A stretch of DNA of 22,422 nucleotides, from positions 1 to 22,422 of the forward strand of contig CAYOBW010000109.1 of assembly GCA_964402115.1 (NCBI GenBank), given 5' to 3'. Positions within the stretch are counted from its first letter, which is position 1. Every line of letters begins with the position of its first letter. The DNA is from CAYOBW01 sp964402115 (GTDB taxonomy: Bacteria; Verrucomicrobiota; Kiritimatiellia; UBA8416; CAYOBW01). The notes below the pieces were generated by a model. That model had not been told where the DNA came from. It did no database searches and saw only the letters and a list, made by a program, of their open reading frames with translations. Position numbers and translations under genes: made by a program. Below, in pieces: positions 6,931-14,044 of this stretch.

Positions 6931-8849
6931 ACGCGCCCCGCAAAGCCGTCGTTCTCTGCGCCGGTCTCGGCACGCGCCTGCGACCACTGACCGCGTTCTG
7001 TCCCAAGCCGCTGCTGCCGCTCTGGGGCGAGCCCCTGCTCGATTACACGCTGGACCTGCTGGCGCGCTGGGGCGTGCAGGCCGCATACCTGAACCTGCAC
7101 CATGCCCCCGCCCGGCTGCGGGCCTACGCGGCGGCTCGGGGAGACCGCCTGCCGACCTTGACCCTCGGCTACGAGCGGACGATTCTCGGCACGGGCGGTA
7201 CGCTGCGGCGCGCCGCAGCCTTCCTGGGCGGGGAGCCGTTCTGGATGGTCAACGGCGACATCGCGGCCGACCTCGAGCCGGACCCGCTCCTGGCGGCCTT
7301 TGCGGCCCGGCGCGCCCTGGCAGCGCTCTGGCTGGACGCCACGCAGGGGCCCCGCACGGTCGAAACCGGCCCCGAAGGGGATATCGCCACGTTCCGAAGC
7401 GCCGCGCCCGGAACGCCTGGCACATGCACGTTCTGTGGCCTGCAACTCCTCGACCCCGCCATCCTGCGGTACATTCCCCGTGGTTTCTCCTCGATCGTGT
7501 CGGCCTACGAACGCGCGCAGGCAGACGGACACGGCGTGCTGGGGGTGACCGTGCCGGGCGCCTTCTGGGCCGATCTCGGCACGCCGGAGGGATACCTGGG
7601 CGTCCACCGTGCCGCGCTGGCCGCGGCCCTGTCCGGCTTGCCGGGCGGGCGCTTCTGCCCGCCGGCCGCCCGCGCGCGCCAGACCGCGCTGGGGCTGGCG
7701 GGCGTGACCGTGCGCGGTTTCGCGGCCGTAGCGCCCGGCGTCCGCCTGCCGGCGGGCGTGATGGTCGAGGACAGCGTGCTGGGCCAAGGCGTACGGGCCA
7801 GCCGCGGGGCTCGCTTCCGCCAGGCCATCGTGGCGGACGGGCTGCGTCTGGGCGGTGCCGTGGAAGGGCTGGCCGTGCGCGGCGACCGCGCCGACGATAC
7901 GGTCGTCAACCTGGCACTGGACCACCTTGGCTGGCACGGCCGCACCACAGCTATCCAGCCCCTGCCCGCCCGCGGCTCGGCCCGGCGCTTCGTCCGGCTC
8001 CACCATGGCCGCGCCACCCTCCTGCTCATGCACTACAGCGCCGAGCGGGCGGAAAACGCCCTGTTCGCCGGCCACACACGCTTCCTGGCGGGGCTGGGAC
8101 TACGGGTCCCCGCGCTCGTCGCCGACCTCGCGCCCGAGCCCGTCCTGCTTCTGGAGGACCTCGGCACGCGGGACCTGTTGGCGCAGGTGACCGCCGAGCC
8201 CGCCGCCGCGCGCCAGCTCTACCGGCGCGTGCTGCATGCGGTCGCGCTGCTCCACGCGCGAGGGCGGCCGGCCGCCGAGGCGGCCGGCCTGAAGCTCTGC
8301 GCCCCCTTCGACGCGAACCTGTACCGCTGGGAACACGACCTCTTCGAAGAGCACTTCCTCTGCAATCACCTGCGGCTGGAGCCCGCGCGGCGCCGCCCCA
8401 TCCTCGACGTCCTGCGGCGCGCGGCCGACCGGCTGCTGCCGCTGCCCGCGGTCCTGCTGCACCGCGACCTGCAGTCCACGAACGTCATCCTGACGCGGAG
8501 CGCACCCGCGTTCATCGACTACCAGGGCCTGCGCCTCGGCCCGGCCGCCTACGACCTTGCGTCCCTGCTGGCCGACCCGTACGTCAGCCTGCCCGAGCCG
8601 ATCCAGCTCGCGCTCCTGCGCGACCATGCCCGGGCAAACGCAATCGATCCGGCGGAGCTGGAGGAGCACTTCTGGTGGGCGGCCGTGCAGCGGCTGGCCC
8701 AGGCCCTGGGCGCGTACGGACGCCTGCGGGCCCAACCCGCCACGGCCCACTTTGCCCGCCACATCGCACCCGGCCTGGCCATGCTCCGCCGCGCCGCGCA
8801 ACACTGCAACATTCTCTCGCCACTCGGCCGGCTGGTCTGCTATGGATAG
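6927..8849 (+). CDS. Fused MurNAc-1-P uridylyltransferase and MurNAc kinase (MurU-AmgK)
   Basis: One 640-residue polypeptide carries two enzymes of the anomeric MurNAc recycling route. Residues 1-230 are a nucleotidyltransferase with CAGLGTRLRPLT (11-22), PKPLLPL (26-32), the NGD metal site (109-111) and WADLGTPEGY (214-223). Residues 245-310 look like a short left-handed beta-helix linker (repeated VxxGV-type turns). Residues 350-640 are an aminoglycoside-phosphotransferase-fold kinase with LLLEDLG (407-413), HRDLQSTN (512-519) and IDYQGLRLGP (530-539). AmgK phosphorylates MurNAc at C1 and MurU makes UDP-MurNAc; in Pseudomonas these are separate adjacent genes. The ATG overlaps the NamZ stop (ATGA), which places the supplier of MurNAc directly upstream. 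A kinase acting on another sugar cannot be excluded. The open frame extends upstream to 6147, but that part is a shadow of NamZ. Confidence 0.85.
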   Translation: MNAPRKAVVLCAGLGTRLRPLTAFCPKPLLPLWGEPLLDYTLDLLARWGVQAAYLNLHHAPARLRAYAAARGDRLPTLTLGYERTILGTGGTLRRAAAFLGGEPFWMVNGDIAADLEPDPLLAAFAARRALAALWLDATQGPRTVETGPEGDIATFRSAAPGTPGTCTFCGLQLLDPAILRYIPRGFSSIVSAYERAQADGHGVLGVTVPGAFWADLGTPEGYLGVHRAALAAALSGLPGGRFCPPAARARQTALGLAGVTVRGFAAVAPGVRLPAGVMVEDSVLGQGVRASRGARFRQAIVADGLRLGGAVEGLAVRGDRADDTVVNLALDHLGWHGRTTAIQPLPARGSARRFVRLHHGRATLLLMHYSAERAENALFAGHTRFLAGLGLRVPALVADLAPEPVLLLEDLGTRDLLAQVTAEPAAARQLYRRVLHAVALLHARGRPAAEAAGLKLCAPFDANLYRWEHDLFEEHFLCNHLRLEPARRRPILDVLRRAADRLLPLPAVLLHRDLQSTNVILTRSAPAFIDYQGLRLGPAAYDLASLLADPYVSLPEPIQLALLRDHARANAIDPAELEEHFWWAAVQRLAQALGAYGRLRAQPATAHFARHIAPGLAMLRRAAQHCNILSPLGRLVCYG

Positions 8850-8869
8850 TGCCTAGCACCGAGGACAAG

Positions 8870-9532
8870 ATGCCCGACGAAAACGTAACGTGTGGACAAT
8901 GCGGAAAGAGCGTGAGGGTTTCCGAGTACGCGCTCGGCGCCTCGGTCAAGTGCCCCGCTTGCGGCGGACTGCTGCTGCGCGCCACGCAACGACCCACGGG
9001 AGAAACGGACAAGCCGAAGCTCACGCTGAAGAAGACCGAACCGACCCCCGAGCGGCTGCCCGGCGAGCGTTCGGACGACGAGTGGCGCTACTACGAGACG
9101 ATGGCCAGCACGCAGGACGTCAAGCCCCCCAGCCTGAAACCCGTCCGGTTGATCCTCGCGTGGTTGATCCTCCTGCTCGTCGGCGGTCTGATGTGGGCGT
9201 TGCGCTACGGCGACGTTGTTCCGGTCGTCACGCCGTACCTGCAGGACTACGGGCCCTACGCGATCATCCTTTTCCACATCGGGGTCACCCTGATGGCCTT
9301 CAAGGACGACGTCTTCCAGGGCATCCTCTGCCTGCTCGTCCCGTGCTACTGGGCCTTCTACCTGTTCCTGTACGCGGACGCCTTCATCGTGCGGGCACTG
9401 GTCGCGGGCTGCCTCGTCGGGATTGCCGAGGACAGCTACTACTTCTACAACGATGTTGCCGCCCGCGTTTACGACACGGTGAACGCCTGGCTCGCATCGG
9501 GCGGCGGCGACGTCATCAGGAGAGACAAGTAG
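8870..9532 (+). CDS. Zinc-ribbon membrane protein of unknown function
   Basis: A 220-residue protein starting with a zinc-ribbon: Cys8-x2-Cys11 and Cys28-x2-Cys31. A charged linker with Lys and Pro (about 40-90) leads to three or four hydrophobic helices at about 91-111, 129-143, 151-170 and perhaps 171-187. The C-terminus is short and cytoplasmic. GAGGA stands 4 bases before the ATG. It is the last gene of the plus-strand operon, 20 bases after MurU-AmgK, and its end overlaps the convergent coaB by 17 bases. Many bacteria carry unrelated membrane proteins with such N-terminal ribbons, so no function follows from it. The reading frame is open far upstream, but only the part from 8870 has sensible composition. 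Confidence 0.78.
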   Translation: MPDENVTCGQCGKSVRVSEYALGASVKCPACGGLLLRATQRPTGETDKPKLTLKKTEPTPERLPGERSDDEWRYYETMASTQDVKPPSLKPVRLILAWLILLLVGGLMWALRYGDVVPVVTPYLQDYGPYAIILFHIGVTLMAFKDDVFQGILCLLVPCYWAFYLFLYADAFIVRALVAGCLVGIAEDSYYFYNDVAARVYDTVNAWLASGGGDVIRRDK

Positions 9533-10175
9533 GACGGGCCGCGGCGTACCGCTCGATCCAGTCCACGATCGCTTCCGCCACCGCGGCTTTCGGCTGGAGC
9601 GGCAGACAGACGGCGTTCTCCGCGGCCGTGAACAGCGTGACGGCGTTGGTGTCCACCTCGAAGCCCGCGTCCAGGCGCGACACATCGTTGGCCACGATGA
9701 GGTCCAGCCCCTTGGCGGCCAGCTTCCGCCGCGCCTCGGCCTCCAGATTCTCGGTCTCCGCCGCGAAACCGACGAAGACACGCGAGCCTTTCAGGCTGCC
9801 GATGGTTGCCAGGATATCCGGCGTGCGCACGAGTTCCAGCACCTGGCTGCGACCGGACAGGTGTTTCTTGAGTTTCTGCGCGCTGACCACCCGCGGCCGC
9901 CAGTCGGCCACGGCCGCGGCCATGACCAGGACCTCGCACGTCTCCACGTGCTGTACGACGGCCTCCAGCATGTCCGCGGCGCTCACGACCCGTACCACCT
10001 CCAGCCCCGGGGGCGGCGGCAGGCAGACGGGGCCGGAGATCAGCCGCACCGTATGTCCGCGGTCGCGCGCGGCCGCGGCCACGGCATACCCCATTTTGCC
10101 CGAGGAGCGGTTGCTGATGAACCGCACCGGGTCAAGGGCCTCCCGCGTCGGCCCCGCTGTCACCAGGATGCGCAT
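9516..10175 (-). CDS. coaB: Stand-alone phosphopantothenate-cysteine ligase (CoaB)
   Basis: Catalyses CTP- or ATP-dependent joining of 4'-phosphopantothenate with cysteine in coenzyme A synthesis. The 219 residues match the C-terminal half of bacterial CoaBC: VTAGPTREALDPVRFISN (5-22), SSGKMGYAVA (24-33), MAAAVADWRP (85-94), the KLKK lysine motif (101-104), GFAAETEN (136-143) and IVANDVS (160-166). The usual N-terminal flavoprotein decarboxylase domain (CoaC) is missing, and nothing resembling it lies upstream on this strand. The ATG at 10175 lacks a ribosome-binding site. An open frame continues upstream to 10337, but that extension is Arg/Gly-rich and does not look coding. The 3' end overlaps the convergent gene at 8870-9532. 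A separate CoaC elsewhere in the genome is expected. Confidence 0.92.
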   Translation of the reverse strand: MRILVTAGPTREALDPVRFISNRSSGKMGYAVAAAARDRGHTVRLISGPVCLPPPPGLEVVRVVSAADMLEAVVQHVETCEVLVMAAAVADWRPRVVSAQKLKKHLSGRSQVLELVRTPDILATIGSLKGSRVFVGFAAETENLEAEARRKLAAKGLDLIVANDVSRLDAGFEVDTNAVTLFTAAENAVCLPLQPKAAVAEAIVDWIERYAAARPTCLS

Positions 10176-10182
10176 AACCGGC

Positions 10183-10211
10183 AGTCTCGCACAGCCCGCC
10201 CCCTCGCGCAA
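10183..10211 (-). promoter_or_regulatory. Weak candidate promoter for coaB
   Basis: Minus strand: TTGCGC (10206-10211), a 17-base spacer, then GAGACT (10183-10188), 7 bases before the coaB ATG. The -10 box matches only 3 of 6 bases. The -35 hexamer and geometry are the same as for the promoter at 22284-22312. The rest of 10176-10344 shows only a short bulged hairpin (10214-10241) and no gene. Confidence 0.2.
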
Positions 10212-10344
10212 CCCGCGACTGAGGCGGACCCGCAGTTCGCGTTGTGGACCCCGGCAGGGCGCCGCCAAGCGCACGGCGGTCCCGGCCGATCCCCCCGCGA
10301 AGGCAGACAGGCGCCCGGACCCCGTTCGCGCCCGCATTTGCGAT

Positions 10345-10373
10345 TTGACTTGCCGACGGCCGACAGTCTAAAT
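10345..10373 (+). promoter_or_regulatory. Sigma70-like promoter for the amidohydrolase cluster
   Basis: TTGACT (10345-10350), then 16 or 17 bases, then TCTAAA/CTAAAT (10367-10373) in an AT-rich patch that stands out from its GC-rich surroundings. The start would be near 10380, giving a leader of about 48 bases with GGAGG (10416-10420) before the ATG at 10428. Confidence 0.6.
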
Positions 10374-10427
10374 TCCAGATCCAGCGGGGACACGCGGGGC
10401 CGGCAGGCCCGGCACGGAGGCGACGCG

Positions 10428-12209
10428 ATGAGAATCAACGCACATGCGCATGTCTTCAATCTCCGCGCGGTGTTCACGCGCGAGACGCTCCACATCCTGC
10501 TCAACCGGCTGGCGCTGGACCGGGCGCCCAAACAACTGCTGGATGTCCTGCAGGACAAACTCGACGCCTATCTCGCCAAGGCGATCGACGCGGAAGCGGT
10601 GTTCGCCAAGCTTGACGAAAAGGCCGGGATCACCGAGGAATTCTCCGGTTGGGTGCGGAAGCTGGGTGAGACCGGCACATCGCTCGACCTGGAGATTGGC
10701 GGGGTGATGGCGCGGCTGAGCGCCGAAGCGGCGGACCACCTGCGGGCCAGGATCCTGGAACTGTATGACCTCGATGCGGACGGCAACATCCAGCAGACGT
10801 GGCTCGACTATCTGGAGTTCCTCCGCCTGGCGCTGCTGCCTTCCATGGAGCGGGTTGCCGATGCGGTCCTGAGCCAGGTCCACGACGACGATATCCTCGT
10901 CGCGCTGATGATGGATATCACGGACGGGCATGATGACGGGAAACTCTTCAGGCAGCAGATCCGCTCCACATCGGACCTGGTCCTGGCCTATCCGGGCCGG
11001 CTTCTGCCGTTCGTGAAGGTGAATCCCCTGCGACCGGATCATTTCGAACTCATGCGGGACGCGCTGGAGAATCAGGGCTTCTGGGGCGTGAAGCTCTACC
11101 CGTCGCTCGGCTACCCGGTCGTATCGGATGCGCTGTTCCGGGTCTACGCGTACTGCGAAGAGCGGCGCATCCCGGTGATGTCGCACTGCAACGCTCGCGG
11201 CTTCCGCAAATCCGCGGACACGGGGCGCCTGGCCTCGCCCGAACCGTGGCGGAGTGTCTTGACGCAGTTTCCCAAACTGAAGGTCTGCTTCGGGCATTTC
11301 GGCGGAGACGAGAACCTGATCCAGGACACGATCCCAGCCGACTCCTGGACGCGGAAGATCCTCGACCTGATGGTCGAATTCGGCGCTGCGGGCGTCTATG
11401 CCGACCTGGCGTGCCACACCGACGCCATGGTCGGAAACGCGCAGCTGGGCATCGACGCGAAGACTGCGCGGAGGAACTACATCAGGAACGTCGGCGGCCT
11501 GCTCGAATCCCACCCGGCGCGCAAGCGGCTGCTCTTTGGAACGGATTTCTGGCTGGTCAGGCAGGTGACCGGGGACGCCGACTACTGGAAGTTCTTCGCC
11601 AAGGCGTTCACGCCCGGGCAGTTCCAGCTGCTGGCCACCGCCAACCCCGTCGAGTACCTCGGCCTGCCCGGCGCGGAAGCCCCGTCGGACTGGTTGCGGG
11701 AGCGCCACGTCGGGTTCTTCGAGTCCAAGAAGATGTCCGCGGCGCGGCCGCCGGCGCGGTGGCTGGCGAACGCCATCACGGCAACGCTCGGCCCGGCGGC
11801 GAAACTCGTCGTCCTGGGGCCGCCAAGCTGGTCGGACACGAATGTCGTCCACCTGATCCTCTGGGAGTACCTGAAGAACGAGCAATTCCGGCCGACGGAC
11901 GTGGCGTTGAAATTGCCCTATGCCGACTACGGCCGGTTCAAGCTGCAGAACCTGATCTACTGGGACCAGAGCGCTGAGCCCGCGGCTTTCGCCACGGAGG
12001 TGCGCGGCGTGGCTTCCGATATCAACGCGGTCTTCATGAAACGCTACGGGAAAGCGACAACCTTCCGCGACGGCATCACCGAGGTCGGCGCCAGGCGCCG
12101 CCTGTGCGATGCGCTTCGCAACCCGGACTGGTACGTGTACAAGCTCGCGGAGCTTTGCGAGAGTCTTTACTATGTGCAAACCGGTCTGCCGGAGGGAGGC
12201 AAGGCGTGA
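10428..12209 (+). CDS. Amidohydrolase_2-type metal-dependent hydrolase with extra C-terminal domain
   Basis: A 593-residue TIM-barrel hydrolase of the amidohydrolase superfamily, cytoplasmic. Metal and catalytic motifs are visible in order: NAHAHVF (His6 and His8), VKLYPSLGYP (Lys222), MSHCN (His253), FGHFGG (His290) and FGTDFW (Asp373). A helical segment of about 130 residues (15-145) sits between the first metal motif and the rest of the barrel; most relatives have a shorter stretch here. Residues about 420-593 form an extra C-terminal domain with no motif I can name, containing WSDTNVVHLILWEYL. The substrate is unknown. The start is supported by GGAGG 7 bases upstream and the promoter at 10345. 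The stop overlaps the next GTG (GTGA), so the product is made together with a secreted partner. Confidence 0.85.
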   Translation: MRINAHAHVFNLRAVFTRETLHILLNRLALDRAPKQLLDVLQDKLDAYLAKAIDAEAVFAKLDEKAGITEEFSGWVRKLGETGTSLDLEIGGVMARLSAEAADHLRARILELYDLDADGNIQQTWLDYLEFLRLALLPSMERVADAVLSQVHDDDILVALMMDITDGHDDGKLFRQQIRSTSDLVLAYPGRLLPFVKVNPLRPDHFELMRDALENQGFWGVKLYPSLGYPVVSDALFRVYAYCEERRIPVMSHCNARGFRKSADTGRLASPEPWRSVLTQFPKLKVCFGHFGGDENLIQDTIPADSWTRKILDLMVEFGAAGVYADLACHTDAMVGNAQLGIDAKTARRNYIRNVGGLLESHPARKRLLFGTDFWLVRQVTGDADYWKFFAKAFTPGQFQLLATANPVEYLGLPGAEAPSDWLRERHVGFFESKKMSAARPPARWLANAITATLGPAAKLVVLGPPSWSDTNVVHLILWEYLKNEQFRPTDVALKLPYADYGRFKLQNLIYWDQSAEPAAFATEVRGVASDINAVFMKRYGKATTFRDGITEVGARRRLCDALRNPDWYVYKLAELCESLYYVQTGLPEGGKA

Positions 12210-13129
12210 GCGCCGCCATCCGCGCAAGCGTGCTGGTCGCCGCGGGAATGGGCATCCTGGCCCTTGGCGTGCGCGCCGGGGAGAGCGACGGCGGCGGGTG
12301 GATCAAGACGCGCCTCGACCTGCTCCACGGTGACGGCGCGGGCGGTTTCGCGCCGAAGATCGGACTGCAGCTCGGGCCGCAGGAGTGGGAGGGCCGCCAG
12401 CGCGATCTGCCGCTCGGCTCGGCGTACATGCTGGGCGGGGTCGCAGGCAACCTCGTCCACGTGTGGGACAAGCGACTGGAGTACGAGCCGTCGTTCCTCG
12501 GCGCCAACGGCGGCGGGTTCTGGAGCCTCAAGGAGTATGAGCGGGCCGACCAGCTGCCAACCGCGCCGGAGCGCGTCGCGGCCGGGATCGCGCAGTACGA
12601 CTACGGCCGGCTCTACCTCACCGCCCACGCGCGGGCCGAGGCCGACGACAACGCGGAGAACCTCAACGTAGCTGGCGGCGGCGACCTCACCTACACGCCG
12701 GGCAACGCGTTCGCGAAGCGTCTCATCGCGCTGCCCTCCCTCGGCGTTTCCTGGGAATACGTGAAGCCCGAGCGCACGGCAGCGCGCGAGGCCGTCGGAG
12801 CCGATGCTTCCGCCTTCCCCCGGATGCGCGCCTTCGCGCTTTGGAACTGGTCGTTCGGCGAGAATCTGGCCAGCCGTGTTCCCATCGTGCAGAACTGCCA
12901 TCTGCGCCTCCACTACCGGTACGCAAGGGAGTTCGACCAGCCGGAAGCGTGGGTGAACGCCGGATTCGACACGTATGACCAGTTCGACGCGGTTCTCCGT
13001 TACCTGCCGGATGCCGCGAAGCGCAGGGGGCTGGGCCTGCGCGAAATCTACGCCGGCTACGCCGTCGGCCGCCAAATCGCCCACGCCGAGGACGACGGCC
13101 GCATTCTCGTCGGGATTCTGCTGCAGTAG
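12206..13129 (+). CDS. Secreted, probably beta-rich envelope protein, unknown family
   Basis: 307 residues with a signal peptide (hydrophobic core about 8-20, cleavage probably after Ala24). The mature protein is rich in Gly, Tyr, Trp and Arg, and has many short alternating strands, for example about 109-119, 159-171, 203-216 and 230-240, compatible with an outer-membrane barrel. The last residues are Gly-Ile-Leu-Leu-Gln, not the classical terminal Phe, so barrel status is tentative. A very strong GGAGGGAGG sits 6-14 bases before the GTG, and the GTG overlaps the amidohydrolase stop. I see no catalytic motif. Co-translation with a cytoplasmic hydrolase is unusual and suggests a shared pathway or uptake role (inference). 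Starts further upstream lie inside the amidohydrolase and add a non-signal N-terminus. Confidence 0.75.
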   Translation: MSAAIRASVLVAAGMGILALGVRAGESDGGGWIKTRLDLLHGDGAGGFAPKIGLQLGPQEWEGRQRDLPLGSAYMLGGVAGNLVHVWDKRLEYEPSFLGANGGGFWSLKEYERADQLPTAPERVAAGIAQYDYGRLYLTAHARAEADDNAENLNVAGGGDLTYTPGNAFAKRLIALPSLGVSWEYVKPERTAAREAVGADASAFPRMRAFALWNWSFGENLASRVPIVQNCHLRLHYRYAREFDQPEAWVNAGFDTYDQFDAVLRYLPDAAKRRGLGLREIYAGYAVGRQIAHAEDDGRILVGILLQ

Positions 13130-13182
13130 CCGGGGAACGGGATGTCGCCCAGCCCGGCATTCGCGGTGGCCCCGGAGAAACA

Positions 13183-13198
13183 CGGGCCATAGGGCCCG
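13183..13198 (+). other. Small hairpin before the ribosome-binding site of 13216
   Basis: CGGGCC (13183-13188) pairs with GGCCCG (13193-13198) around the loop ATAG. It lies just upstream of AAGGAGAGGAAGG (13201-13213). No T-tract follows, so it is not a standard terminator. The surrounding 13130-13215 interval has no gene or clear promoter. Confidence 0.3.
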
Positions 13199-13215
13199 AC
13201 AAGGAGAGGAAGGTC

Positions 13216-13944
13216 ATGAGAAAGGCATCCCACGCTGGCCCCGTCAGTCGCTCCATCGTGGCGCACTGGGCGGCGGTCGCGTTGCTCGCGGGGTCGCTGC
13301 GCCAGGTGTGGGCGCAACAGGCGGCGCCCGCCGGCGCCCTCAAAACCGCCGTCGTCCTTCTGGGCGCGAACGGAGCCAATGACGCGCTGACCGTGCCGGT
13401 GAAGCCCGGACTGCTGTCGCTCGACTTGCTTCTGCAGGTGGAGAAACCAGTGACCAATGCGCCGGACGCCAAGCTGACGGCCAGCGTGTTGCTGGCGCAG
13501 TCCCCCCCCGGCGAAGCGGTCGAAACGGCACTCTGCCTGCCTGGCGGGAACACCGCCGTCAGCAACGACACCCCCTTGCGCGTGCGGCTTGCGGCGCCCG
13601 ACGTCCTCCGTGTCAGAATGGACGGCGGCACGCTGCGCCCCTCCACCACTTACAAAGGGTGGCTGATCCTCGCCGCCGGAGGGCAATGGCATCGCTGGGA
13701 ATTGACCGTAACGACGGGGGGCCGCGGGACGCTGGCGGTTGAGCCGGTGGGAACGCTGAAGTTCGCCACCTTCCCATGGACCGCTGCGGGCGCCTTCTCG
13801 ATCACCATCCGCGACAAGACCGAGGGGGGGCCGTACCACCATGTCCGCGCCCGTTTCGAGCCTGCGGGGACGGCCGCGTCCAAGGCGCTCACGTCGAACT
13901 TTTCGCTCGATACGTTCAGCTTCACGGAGGCGACCCCCGGGGGC
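13216..13944 (+). CDS. N-terminal part of membrane protein with Ig-like ectodomain (cut by gap)
   Basis: 243 codons are readable before the N run. A signal peptide (about 1-33, hydrophobic core 15-26, Val-Trp-Ala cleavage site) is followed by about 200 residues of beta-rich, Thr/Ala/Gly-rich sequence. Two Ig-like sandwich domains would fit (about 40-140 and 140-235), with strands such as LKTAVVLLG, SLDLLLQV and GAFSITIRD. AAGGAGAGGAAGG ends two bases before the ATG, a strong ribosome-binding site. The piece is in a different frame from the coding region after the gap. Because the gap length is unknown, both are best read as one gene. The gene lies 86 bases after the secreted protein and probably belongs to the same transcript. 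No family is recognised. Confidence 0.7.
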
Positions 13945-14044
13945 NNNNNNNNNNNNNNNNNNNNNNNNNNNNNNNNNNNNNNNNNNNNNNNNNNNNNNNN
14001 NNNNNNNNNNNNNNNNNNNNNNNNNNNNNNNNNNNNNNNNNNNN
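13945..14044. other. Assembly gap (100 N)
   Basis: Exactly 100 N, the conventional filler for a gap of unknown size. The left edge is the C/G palindrome CCCCCGGGGG, a likely cause of assembly failure. It removes the junction between the ectodomain and the first TM helix of one gene. The flanking frames differ by one base over 100 positions, so the true gap cannot be exactly 100 if the gene is intact. Confidence 0.97.

Noticed and set aside
10368..12227. A 619-residue minus-strand frame opposite the amidohydrolase
   Set aside because: The plus strand has all metal-binding motifs in order, a promoter and a ribosome-binding site.
13935..13944. CCCCCGGGGG next to the gap as a biological palindrome
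   Set aside because: It is at an assembly break, so its sequence may be unreliable and its context is unknown.
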